Of a DNA stretch of 64,000 nucleotides, positions 21,610 through 30,547 are shown piece by piece (within the stretch, counting starts at the first letter, position 1; every line of letters begins with the position of its first letter). This DNA is from Sulfurimonas marina. GTDB taxonomy: Bacteria > Campylobacterota > Campylobacteria > Campylobacterales > Sulfurimonadaceae. The translations under genes and the position numbers were made by a program. Under the pieces are notes generated by a model. The model saw only the letters and a program-made list of their open reading frames with translations, made no database searches and was not told where the DNA came from. The stretch spans positions 2,197,035 to 2,261,034 of the forward strand of contig NZ_CP041165.1 of assembly GCF_014905095.1 (NCBI RefSeq), written 5' to 3'.

Positions 21610-22997
21610 AACAAACTCTCATACAGCTTCATATAGCTCTTTGCGCCTCTCTCAAAAGAGAAATCGCACTCCATATTAAAAACCACCGACTCCCTAAAAG
21701 CCTCTGTATCTTTTTTAAGTTTAAAAGCCCGCTCTATCGCCTTGGAAAACTCTTTTTTCGTAAACTTTTCAAACACAATTCCTCTGCCACATCCATTTTT
21801 CTTTTCATGGACACTGTCTTTTAAGCCACCTGTTGCATGGACAATGGGGATAGCTCCGTATCGCATAGCTATCATCTGTGCTAAACCGCAAGGCTCAAAC
21901 AAAGAGGGCATTACAAAAAAATCTGCCGCAGCGTATGCTTTATGGGAAAGTACCTCATCGTAAACGTTTTGAAATTCAAGGTTTGCGTGCTTAGAAGACA
22001 GAGCATTAAGTTTGTTAGTATAAAGCTCTTTCCCCTCTCCGAGAACAAAAACATTGATCTTTTTTTCCAACATCTCAGGAAGCACTTTTATCAAAAGTTC
22101 GATCCCTTTTTGCTCCACTAATCTTGAGAGTACTACAAACAGAGTTTTTCTCGGATCTTTAAGTTTGGTTGTTTTTAAAAATGCAACTTTGTTTTTATAC
22201 TTGTTCTCTAATGTAGTGCTGTCGTAACACTCTTGAAGATGAGGATCGCTTGCAGGGTCAAAAACTTCCGTATTGATTCCGTTTAATATACCGCTTAACT
22301 TATCACTATGGTAGCTTAAAAATCCATCCAAGCCACAGCCAAATTCGCCGGTGAGGATCTCTTGTGCATAACTGGGGCTGACCGTTGTCACGGCATCGGA
22401 GTATGCGATCCCCCCTTTCATAGAGTTGAGCTGTCCATAAAATTCTAAAGCATCCATATTAAAGTAACTAGGCTCTATCCCAAGGCGTTCACACGACTCT
22501 TGTGAAAATATTCCCTGATAAGCAAGATTATGGATAGTAAAAACGGTTTTTATCGCTAATGATCTTTGCTCTATGAAAAGAGCTGCTAAAGCAGTATGCC
22601 AGTCATTGAGATGAAGAAGATCAATCTTTAGTCTTACAGCCAACTCTACAATGCTTGCACTAAAGATCCCAAAACGCAGATCGTTGTTTGCATAATCAAT
22701 ATCGTTATAACCATAAAGGTGCTGCGTAGTACTTAAAAGGGGCGCTTTTATAAAATAAACACCCAACCCCTCTTGCAGAGTAAAATAGACTTCAATACTA
22801 TACGAAATTCCGCCCAGTTCAAGTTCAAAATCCTCAACTTTTTCTAGGTTCTGCAGCTCTAAAAAACCATACAAAGGGAGCACGACAGAGATATCTGTAT
22901 ATTTTTTCAGTGCTCTTGGAAGTGCATCTGCAACATCTGCAAGTCCCCCCGTTTTCACATAAGGTAGCATCTCACTCGCAGCAAATAATACCCTCAT
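21606..22997 (-). CDS. glgA: Glycogen synthase, copy 2 (GT5)
   Basis: This second GlgA has MRVLFAASEMLPYVKTGGLA at the N-terminus, LHLNDWHTALAA in the middle and MPSLFEPCGLAQMIAMRYG with the catalytic Glu at the end. I chose the ATG at 22997: it overlaps the galT stop as ATGA and has GGGGAGGAG upstream. A longer frame starting at 23027 would add ten residues unlike the family. The product is 463 residues, a normal length but clearly diverged from copy 1, so the two probably differ in donor, primer or product (for example maltodextrin versus glycogen). That split is inference. Confidence 0.93.
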   Translation of the reverse strand: MRVLFAASEMLPYVKTGGLADVADALPRALKKYTDISVVLPLYGFLELQNLEKVEDFELELGGISYSIEVYFTLQEGLGVYFIKAPLLSTTQHLYGYNDIDYANNDLRFGIFSASIVELAVRLKIDLLHLNDWHTALAALFIEQRSLAIKTVFTIHNLAYQGIFSQESCERLGIEPSYFNMDALEFYGQLNSMKGGIAYSDAVTTVSPSYAQEILTGEFGCGLDGFLSYHSDKLSGILNGINTEVFDPASDPHLQECYDSTTLENKYKNKVAFLKTTKLKDPRKTLFVVLSRLVEQKGIELLIKVLPEMLEKKINVFVLGEGKELYTNKLNALSSKHANLEFQNVYDEVLSHKAYAAADFFVMPSLFEPCGLAQMIAMRYGAIPIVHATGGLKDSVHEKKNGCGRGIVFEKFTKKEFSKAIERAFKLKKDTEAFRESVVFNMECDFSFERGAKSYMKLYESLF

Positions 22998-24016
22998 AGC
23001 TCCTCCCCTCGCAGTAGCCTTGCACACTCTTCTGGCTCCATACAGTTAATAGCCATACCGCTTGAGAGCTCAAAGCCTCCTATATTATAGATCCTAGGAA
23101 TTATTCGCAAAGTAAAACGGAAATTTTGTTCTAAAAGTGCCATATAGCTTTCGTTTTCAAAGTTTTGATTGAGAGGTGCCTGCATAAAGGCCAAATTATA
23201 ATCAAAAGAACCCAGCTGTTTTGAGAGTTTTGCAAATATCGATTTTACTAAAACTCCCAGCTCCTCCAACTCTTTTTTAGTGGCTTTATGCAGTGAGATG
23301 ATATTGTTCACGGGAGAGATCATCACCTCAAAAGGATAACTGCTTGCAAAAGGACAAAAAGCAACAAAATTTTGTGTCTGTGTAATAAGTCGTTTTTTAA
23401 ACAAGATCTCATTATGCAAAATATCTTCAACTATCCCTCTGCCGTGTCTTTGATAATAAAGCATATTTCTGCTCAAAAAATAGATCGCATCTTTTGGCAT
23501 CACCGGCAAAGCAATAATTTGAGTATGTGGATGCTGCTGCGTAGCACCCGCATCTTTGCCTACATTTTTAAATACACTTATATAAACCAAGCGCTTATCT
23601 TTTTGAAGGTCTTCCATTCTCGTTACTATTGTTTTTATCCAGTTTTGCACATCGTTCTCATCTAGGTCTTCCATATTACAAGAGTGGCAAGGATTATCTA
23701 TAACAATCTCATGGGCTCCAAGTCCCGGAACTGACTCAAACATTCCGTCACGCTTTGAGCTCTCACTCGCTTCTATCTGTACCGCTTTATAGAGATTTGG
23801 TACAACACGAGTCTTCCAACCTGACATATTTGGCTCGTTTTTACGCAATGCAAAGATCTCTGCGGGAGTAAGATGCTCGTTACCTTCACAAAAAGGGCAA
23901 TTACTTTGTGGAGTTTCAAGAGATTTTGAAGCTGTTACACTATTTGGTCTTCGAAGCCTTTCAGGAGCTATGATCACATACTGATTAGCAATTCTATCGT
24001 GTCTTATCTCAGACAT
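22994..24016 (-). CDS. GalT-like hexose-1-phosphate uridylyltransferase
   Basis: GalT enzymes swap a nucleotide between a nucleotide sugar and a hexose-1-phosphate through a uridylylated His. The active-site triad is QHPHTQ, where GalT usually has HPHGQ or HPHSQ. The zinc ligands CPFC near residue 40 are present. Its 340 residues are normal. No galK, galE or galM is nearby. The cluster suggests it works on glucose-1-phosphate instead, perhaps like the related phosphorylase/adenylyltransferase members of the HIT superfamily. The 3' end overlaps glgA copy 2 by 4 nt; the 5' end overlaps the GH57 gene by 8 nt. Confidence 0.85.
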   Translation of the reverse strand: MSEIRHDRIANQYVIIAPERLRRPNSVTASKSLETPQSNCPFCEGNEHLTPAEIFALRKNEPNMSGWKTRVVPNLYKAVQIEASESSKRDGMFESVPGLGAHEIVIDNPCHSCNMEDLDENDVQNWIKTIVTRMEDLQKDKRLVYISVFKNVGKDAGATQQHPHTQIIALPVMPKDAIYFLSRNMLYYQRHGRGIVEDILHNEILFKKRLITQTQNFVAFCPFASSYPFEVMISPVNNIISLHKATKKELEELGVLVKSIFAKLSKQLGSFDYNLAFMQAPLNQNFENESYMALLEQNFRFTLRIIPRIYNIGGFELSSGMAINCMEPEECARLLRGEEL

Positions 24017-26003
24017 CGCATATCTCCAAGCTTATATGTAAATCTAGTTTTTGTTCCATAGAGAAGCTACAAAAAAGTGTTAGTTGCTGGGGTGTTTTAT
24101 CGTATCCGCTTTCGCTTTTTGCAATACTGCTTGCTATATATGCATGCACATCACACTCCTGCTGACTTTGTAAACGCACTGATTTGTTTGTAAAATCATC
24201 ATACAATGCTATCTCCCTGCAATTTTTTTGACTGAACCCTTCAGCTATTTTTTCCCCGTTAAGTGTAAGTGTCGAGAGATGAGCGAAATGAAGGTTAAAC
24301 TCTAAAGCATAATAGAGCCGATCTTCTAACTCACTAAAGAGCTGCAGATCGAGATGAAGTGCTTTATCTTTGACTCTGTATCTCTTTTCTATCTGCACAT
24401 TTGCATGCTCAAAAACACTCCCTTGTGTAAAAAACAATATATTACCCTTTTGTAACTTACATTCAGCAGCACTTTGCACTCTTTTAATCTCTTGAGAGCC
24501 CTCTCTCAAATGCTCTAATACGAAAGGTTTTTTTGAAAAACAATCGATAAAAGAGTACCTAGGGATAGAGTCAAACACAAGCTCTTTTTTAAGCAGCTCA
24601 TCCATAACCATCCCATCGTGGATCGACTCAAGCTCTTTTGTCTCTTCTAAAAGTTCGGGCTGAAAATGGTAACTCTCCTCTTTTCTCATCAGAGTGTTTT
24701 GCCAGTTAAAAAGTGTTTCAAAAGAGCCAAACTCCATAAGGGTTCCCCCCTCTTTTAAGGAGAATACCAAAGAGAGTTCATCTGTTCTTACTTTGAGTTC
24801 TTCATATCCATCTTGATCGATATCTAAAAACTCCTTCTCTTTACGCTCAAATCCTCTTTCAATCTCTAAAAGATATCTGTAGGCATTATCTCGTAAGTTC
24901 GGCAAGTAGATCCCGCCGAATACACCATGCCAAAAGACATCGTTTGTTTGAAGTTTATACAGAGCCTCTTTTTGTACCTTGGAGAAACTCTCACTTTGTT
25001 TGCTAAGCCATAACATCCGTTTGTGCAAATAATTGCTCTCGGGATATTTCACAAAAAAGTTTTTCCATATCCCCCCTTTTACAAATGCTATCCCTTTTTT
25101 CTCCATATACTCTTGACCAAGATACTTTTGCAGGGCATGCAACTCTTTTGCATCCTCATTATTTAAACTCCACTCACCCATCTCAAAGTAAGAGGTGTTA
25201 TTAAGATAAGCAATCCCCAAAGAGTGATGCTCTTGCATATACTCTTTATAGTGTTGCGTTACAATTAACTGTTCGTCCAATACTAAACGTACAAACTTCT
25301 CAAGCCAACCCTGCTCGTACACCCATTCAAAAGTGTTAGGCCACAGTCCAAACTTCTCTGCATCATCGAAAAAAACAGCAGCTGAACCATCTCTGTTTCT
25401 ATATCCGAGTACACTCTCTATCGCTTTTTCAACGTTAGAAAAAGGAAGATCGTAGCGAAGCGGCTTGGAGATAGGAAACAGTGCACACTTAGCTCCACCC
25501 TCTTCGGTTGTATAATACCCGTCAAGCTTCTTAGCCGGAAATCCGCTGCTTAAAAAGTGGTAGTCATCCACTACTACATACTCAATTCCACATTGTACAA
25601 GGTCTGGAATCAAAGTACTCTCCCATACTCGCTCAGTGAGCCAAAGCCCTTTTGGACGAACTCCAAAATGTTTTTTTAAAAACCTGTTTAACTTTTTCAC
25701 TTGTGCTATGCGATCGTTTGAGGGAATAGCACTGAGTACCGGTTCATAGTATCCCGCTGTCAACCACTCGATGGAACCTTTTTGTGTAAGTAGTTTCATC
25801 ACGTTAAAAAGTTCAGGGTATTTTTTCCTAATCTCGTTAAGGAGCCATCCGCTGCAATGCAAAGAGAATTTAAACTCCGGATAACGCATCATCACGTCAA
25901 AAAAAGGTTTATAACTTTTCGCTACAGCCTCTGCTATACACTCGCTGAAATTATCTACCGGTTGGTGCATATGTACGCCAAAAAGTAAAGTAACTTTTTC
26001 CAT
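24009..26003 (-). CDS. GH57 glycosidase, 4-alpha-glucanotransferase-like
   Basis: GH57 4-alpha-glucanotransferases move maltodextrin segments between chains. The start region VTLLFGVHMHQPVDNF carries the family HxHQP motif. WLTERVWES holds the Glu nucleophile and VFFDDAEKFGLW the Asp acid/base, as in the Thermococcus enzyme. A long C-terminal beta domain follows, as in that enzyme. I placed the start at the ATG at 26003; a GTG at 26024 would overlap the previous gene and add seven residues. The product is about 664 residues. Whether it is a transferase or an amylase cannot be told by eye. Confidence 0.87.
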   Translation of the reverse strand: MEKVTLLFGVHMHQPVDNFSECIAEAVAKSYKPFFDVMMRYPEFKFSLHCSGWLLNEIRKKYPELFNVMKLLTQKGSIEWLTAGYYEPVLSAIPSNDRIAQVKKLNRFLKKHFGVRPKGLWLTERVWESTLIPDLVQCGIEYVVVDDYHFLSSGFPAKKLDGYYTTEEGGAKCALFPISKPLRYDLPFSNVEKAIESVLGYRNRDGSAAVFFDDAEKFGLWPNTFEWVYEQGWLEKFVRLVLDEQLIVTQHYKEYMQEHHSLGIAYLNNTSYFEMGEWSLNNEDAKELHALQKYLGQEYMEKKGIAFVKGGIWKNFFVKYPESNYLHKRMLWLSKQSESFSKVQKEALYKLQTNDVFWHGVFGGIYLPNLRDNAYRYLLEIERGFERKEKEFLDIDQDGYEELKVRTDELSLVFSLKEGGTLMEFGSFETLFNWQNTLMRKEESYHFQPELLEETKELESIHDGMVMDELLKKELVFDSIPRYSFIDCFSKKPFVLEHLREGSQEIKRVQSAAECKLQKGNILFFTQGSVFEHANVQIEKRYRVKDKALHLDLQLFSELEDRLYYALEFNLHFAHLSTLTLNGEKIAEGFSQKNCREIALYDDFTNKSVRLQSQQECDVHAYIASSIAKSESGYDKTPQQLTLFCSFSMEQKLDLHISLEICDV

Positions 26004-26011
26004 CTTTTTAC

Positions 26012-28033
26012 CTATACAAACCACTCGTGGGAATAATCATCGTAAAGATTAATTTTCAACTCCCCAAAACTCGGTAATATCTGCACCACTTTTCCATCTT
26101 TTTCAATCTCAAAACGGATTAGGATCTCGTTTGAATCCAGATTCTCTTTTGTAATACTCATCTCTAAAAGCTCATCACACACGCTGAAAATCTCCACCTC
26201 ATCAATAACAATCGTCTCGTTGGGCAGTGTGATTTTTCCGTGAATATTGCCCGGTTCAAGAATAATTTCTAAACTATCGTTTTCACATAAGCTTTCCATA
26301 TCCGCTTCAAAAGAAAAGTAAAGTTTCTTTTTATCTTGTCCGTAAAAGATCTTATTTATCGGACCCCTTGCCATATCCATTGTAGAGAACACTTTTGTTT
26401 CATCCACTACCCCGCAACCTATCCATTCAAAGAATGAATCACGTTTGCCGTTGATCATCGGGGAGATATCAGATTTTGGATGTAACCAAAAGTTTTGTGT
26501 ACTTTTATGCTGTGTAATCGGTATATACAGATCTGCAGGGGGTGCTATCTCTAAAAGGTTATAAATAGTAATCAAATGATTTCTAAATAGTTCATCAAAC
26601 TCCTCTTCAAACTCACTAAAATGATCATCACCGTACCACCAAAACCAATCTGAACACTCCGCTGCTAAAAAGTGCTGTGTTATCAACTCTTGTTTCTTGG
26701 GCTCAAGCTGCTCTTTATGGTGCTCATAATCCTGCTTTGTCATAAAAAGAAGCTCCCAGCCTCTTGTTTTTTCACTACCCCCTACCCAGGTATTAAACTC
26801 GCCATGTATCCAACTTCCGGGAGCTAAATGTTCAAGTTTTTTCGCAGGAAGCTGACACACCTCATCCATCGTCAGGGTTTGGCACCATGAAAGAGATTGC
26901 AGTTTTGTATAGAGGCTTTGAAAGAATTCGTATCCGTTTGCTTTATAAAACTCCCAAGCATTTTCCCCGTCTAAAATAACACAGACAAGCGGATCGCTGT
27001 TTTTAGACTCTATTTTTTGCAACTCTTTAATAAAATCTACGGCCGCGCTCTCGGCATTTTTATGACGATAGGTAAAACCGATAAGATCACTTAGATAGTG
27101 ATCCCTAAAACAGATCCTCATCCCGTTATATATATAAGGATAATAAAGCAGCTCTTTGTCTGTTTTGTTTAAAGATTTAAAAAGTATCGCCTCATCTGTT
27201 GCGATCCAGCCTACACTTTGAGAGTTATAAAGCGCTACACTTTTTTGATCTACTGCCCCCTCAGCCGGCCAGAAACCGCTTGGTTTAAAACCAAAAACAT
27301 CCTCAAAGATCTCTTGTGCCCTTTGGACCTGTAAACGAGCATCCTCCTCTAGAGAAATATGGTTTTTTGGAATGTTTGTCATGGGATGGGCATCTAAAGC
27401 ATTATTCATATCAAGAAGTAAAGGTAAGATAGGATGATTTAGCGGTGTTGTAGAAAAGCTGATTGAACCTTTGGCAGCCAGCTCTTTAAAATAGTCAAAA
27501 ATTCCTCTCATAAAATTTTGTAACTCATCTAAGAGATGTTTTTTATCATACTCGTTATAGTCTCTTTCTTTTTCTAACAACTCTTGTACAACACTGCTGT
27601 TTTGACGCAAATAATTCCCGCACCACGACAAAATAAACAAAACCTCAAGTTCTATCAGTTCACAACGGTTATAGTCATACTGAGCAAAAAGCTCTTTATA
27701 TCGCTTAAACGGTTTAATCATTGTCTCGTAGTTGGAGCTTTTACATATTTTTACGATCCAAGCCTTCTCTTCATCTTGCAGTTTTGCCGTGTCGTCTCGT
27801 AAAAGAGTTAAGAACTTATCGTTTTTGCTTAGATCGTTTGCATAAAGCTGCAACTGTTTTATAAGTGAAGGGGTGATATTAAAAGTTGCTTTAAGCCCCT
27901 CTTTACCCTCTACTATCCAAGGCATATCGTAATAATCTTTTATAGCATGCAAAAATACCCAAGGCAACTGCATTACACCGCTTGCATCTGTATAATCAGG
28001 CTGATGCATATGCCATAAAAAACTCAACTTCAT
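26012..28033 (-). CDS. GH57 glycosidase, alpha-amylase/debranching-like
   Basis: A second GH57 enzyme of 673 residues, different in type from its neighbour. The start is MKLSFLWHMHQPDY. The Glu nucleophile is probably in GFWPAEGAVD and the acid/base Asp in VCVILDGENAWEFY. The region LAPGSWIHGEFNTWVGG resembles the GH57 amylopullulanase-like group. The last ~150 residues form a beta-rich tail without obvious motifs. It lies 8 nt before the other GH57 gene. The likely role is breaking stored alpha-glucan; specificity is unproven. It has no signal peptide, so it is cytoplasmic. Confidence 0.84.
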   Translation of the reverse strand: MKLSFLWHMHQPDYTDASGVMQLPWVFLHAIKDYYDMPWIVEGKEGLKATFNITPSLIKQLQLYANDLSKNDKFLTLLRDDTAKLQDEEKAWIVKICKSSNYETMIKPFKRYKELFAQYDYNRCELIELEVLFILSWCGNYLRQNSSVVQELLEKERDYNEYDKKHLLDELQNFMRGIFDYFKELAAKGSISFSTTPLNHPILPLLLDMNNALDAHPMTNIPKNHISLEEDARLQVQRAQEIFEDVFGFKPSGFWPAEGAVDQKSVALYNSQSVGWIATDEAILFKSLNKTDKELLYYPYIYNGMRICFRDHYLSDLIGFTYRHKNAESAAVDFIKELQKIESKNSDPLVCVILDGENAWEFYKANGYEFFQSLYTKLQSLSWCQTLTMDEVCQLPAKKLEHLAPGSWIHGEFNTWVGGSEKTRGWELLFMTKQDYEHHKEQLEPKKQELITQHFLAAECSDWFWWYGDDHFSEFEEEFDELFRNHLITIYNLLEIAPPADLYIPITQHKSTQNFWLHPKSDISPMINGKRDSFFEWIGCGVVDETKVFSTMDMARGPINKIFYGQDKKKLYFSFEADMESLCENDSLEIILEPGNIHGKITLPNETIVIDEVEIFSVCDELLEMSITKENLDSNEILIRFEIEKDGKVVQILPSFGELKINLYDDYSHEWFV

Positions 28034-28042
28034 TGCTCTGTC

Positions 28043-30547
28043 CTATTGGGCGATCCACTGCGCCATTTTTTCTTTATACTGCTTAAAGAGATTCTCACCG
28101 GCAACATCATCTTTAGCCTGAATATAAAGATTTAAATACTCTCCGTATTGGTTTGGAATCATAAGGATCCAGTCTGTCTCGTTCTCCCAGATCTTCACCC
28201 CGTCTAAATGGGAAGACTTTTTCCCTTTGGCACTCTCTAAAAATTTTCTCATCATCTTCGCTTTTAAAGATTGAGGGCACTCCACTTTTGTTGTTTTGTA
28301 ATAAAAATAATCGATCTCTTTTGCTACTTCGGAGAGTTTTAAACCGCTGACAGTAAGAAGTTCAAGAATTTTTAATGTTGAATAAAGAGCATCACGAGTA
28401 TAGTTAAACTCACTAAAGGTATAGTTTCCATCAACCGTAGCTATAAAATCGTATCGCTTTAACTGTTCTACCGTAAAGTCGGTATATTTTCCCCTCTCTA
28501 TAATTAAGTTGTCAAACTCCAGTACATCGGGTGCCCAAGTGGGTAAAAATACTTTCTTTTTCTCATCCGGTTTTGTAGTGATACTTAGAAGATATAATAC
28601 ACAATGAAGTGACTTGATCTTGTTTAACACCTCACCCAGATCAGTAACTAACGTAATTATTTGAGCATTTGGAGCTATCAATACCCCCATATCATGCCCT
28701 AAACTTTGCACAATTTTTGAAATATTCTCCGTCGAGCGTTTTTTCATTACGACGAAATTTGAAAGCTTTTGCTCATCATAGTAGGAGTTGAGAACTATAT
28801 TTTCTATTCCCAATTCATTTAAAATTGTAGGAAAAACTTTTGCGGAATTTCCATGCATAAGGTCAACGGCTATTCTCAGATTACTTTGTCGGATACCCAC
28901 CTGATCTAAACACTTCTCAATACTGTTCTTATAATCTAAACACTCTTCACAATAATTACTCTCAAATATCTCACCGATACTCGCATGTTCAACGCGTCTG
29001 AACTTCTCGATAAAAAATGCCTTTTCTATCACCTTTGCCGCTGAAGTATTTATACGTACAGCATGCTCGTCAAAAAGTGTGATCTCGGAATTACGAGGAT
29101 CATTAATACAGCGTTTAAACTGAGCACCCCCTACATATTTTGAACTATTTGCCAAGGTATAGCGCAGCAGTGGCTGCGGTATGCTTTTTAAATCATGTAC
29201 ATGTACACCGGCTGAGAGCAATCCTCCTAAAAAAGCGCGTTTAAGCATACGTGAATTTTTATCATCATCCCGTCCCACAAGTACCGTTGAACCCACAGGT
29301 AATTGCGAAGCAAACGCTTCGGCAAGTTTTGTCGCCATCTCACAAGAGAGCTCTACGTTACTTGTACCGATTACGCTTCCATTTTCAAAAATCGAGTTTT
29401 TGTATCTGCTTCCTAACACTATATTGTGGCTCACTATAGAAGCTGCCTCGATCTTTTTATCCGGCCAGACCGTAATATCACGTTCAAAAGAGCTTAACTC
29501 TCCAATCTCACACCCCTCGGCCAAAATAAGTCCCGCTTTTACACTGACATTTTTGCCGATAGTATTGTTGTTACAAATTACTGCGTTATCGAGTTTTGTT
29601 TTTTTACCTATAAAAACATTTTCCCAGATCACACTGTTCCTGATTTTAGAATCCGCATCGATCACAACATTATCTGATATTACGCTGTTATAGAGCTTGA
29701 CACCGTTGTTAAGAGTCACTTTTTTACCTAAAACAACCGTCCCAGTAATCTCGATGGATGGATCCAAACTATACGGTTTTTCCGAATACAACACACCGTC
29801 TGGAAATAGCTGTTTGTGTCCGTCAAGCAGAAAATCGACATGGTGAGCCAAAATATCTTCATACACTTCGCGATAACTCTCCGGATTTCCAACATCTCTC
29901 CAGTAGCCACTTAGGTTACATCCCATAAGATCAACCTTTTGCTGCATCAATAACGGAAATAGATCCTTTCCAAAATCGAAGTTCTCGTTTTTCGGTATAT
30001 ACTCCAAAATCTCCGGTTCAATCACATAGATTCCAGTATTGATAGTATCACTAAACACCTCACCCCAGCTCGGTTTTTCCAAAAACTTTTCAATTACACC
30101 CTCTTCATTGACAATCACCACTCCAAATTGCAAAGGGTTATCTACAGAGGTTAAGCCTATGGAGAGTTTTGAGTTTTTCTCTTTATGGAAAGCAAAAAGG
30201 TTTTTAAAATCAAAATCTGTAACAAGATCGCCGCTGATTACAATAAAGTTTTCATCACCTATATGCTCTTGAGCAAGTTTAACAGCTCCCGCCGTTCCGT
30301 AATCATCATCAGGAAGTACATAGGTGATCTTGATCCCAAAGTCACTTCCGTCTTTAAAGTAGTCTTTTATAATCTCAGGTTTAAAATAGAGCAGTACGAT
30401 AAATTCTGTTATGCCGATCTCTTTGAGCATCATCATCGTATGCTCCATCATCGGTTTATTCATTATTGGCAGCATCGGTTTTGGTTTGGAGTTTGTCAAA
30501 GGTTGAATCCTTGTACCAAACCCTCCGGCCATCACAACAGCTTTCAT
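28043..30547 (-). CDS. Sugar-1-phosphate nucleotidyltransferase fused to a degenerate phosphohexomutase domain
   Basis: Residues 1-235 are a nucleotidyltransferase: MAGGFGTRIQPLT with PKPMLP near 22-26, SGDLVTDFDF for metal binding and FLEKPSWGE. Residues ~250-395 are hexapeptide repeats (left-handed beta helix). Residues ~396-834 have the fold order of phosphoglucomutase/phosphomannomutase, but the phosphoserine loop (normally TASHNP) reads GGAQFKRCINDPRNSEI at 473-489, and the metal loop DGDGDR is replaced by APNAQ near 625. The mutase part therefore looks catalytically dead and may be regulatory. Similar long proteins in cyanobacteria are annotated mannose-1-phosphate guanylyltransferase. 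With no glgC in the cluster, it could supply NDP-glucose. Confidence 0.82.
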   Translation of the reverse strand: MKAVVMAGGFGTRIQPLTNSKPKPMLPIMNKPMMEHTMMMLKEIGITEFIVLLYFKPEIIKDYFKDGSDFGIKITYVLPDDDYGTAGAVKLAQEHIGDENFIVISGDLVTDFDFKNLFAFHKEKNSKLSIGLTSVDNPLQFGVVIVNEEGVIEKFLEKPSWGEVFSDTINTGIYVIEPEILEYIPKNENFDFGKDLFPLLMQQKVDLMGCNLSGYWRDVGNPESYREVYEDILAHHVDFLLDGHKQLFPDGVLYSEKPYSLDPSIEITGTVVLGKKVTLNNGVKLYNSVISDNVVIDADSKIRNSVIWENVFIGKKTKLDNAVICNNNTIGKNVSVKAGLILAEGCEIGELSSFERDITVWPDKKIEAASIVSHNIVLGSRYKNSIFENGSVIGTSNVELSCEMATKLAEAFASQLPVGSTVLVGRDDDKNSRMLKRAFLGGLLSAGVHVHDLKSIPQPLLRYTLANSSKYVGGAQFKRCINDPRNSEITLFDEHAVRINTSAAKVIEKAFFIEKFRRVEHASIGEIFESNYCEECLDYKNSIEKCLDQVGIRQSNLRIAVDLMHGNSAKVFPTILNELGIENIVLNSYYDEQKLSNFVVMKKRSTENISKIVQSLGHDMGVLIAPNAQIITLVTDLGEVLNKIKSLHCVLYLLSITTKPDEKKKVFLPTWAPDVLEFDNLIIERGKYTDFTVEQLKRYDFIATVDGNYTFSEFNYTRDALYSTLKILELLTVSGLKLSEVAKEIDYFYYKTTKVECPQSLKAKMMRKFLESAKGKKSSHLDGVKIWENETDWILMIPNQYGEYLNLYIQAKDDVAGENLFKQYKEKMAQWIAQ

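Noticed and set aside
21740..22700. Second glgA as a recent tandem duplicate of the first
   Set aside because: The two protein sequences share only the family motifs and differ widely between them, so any duplication is old or they have separate origins.
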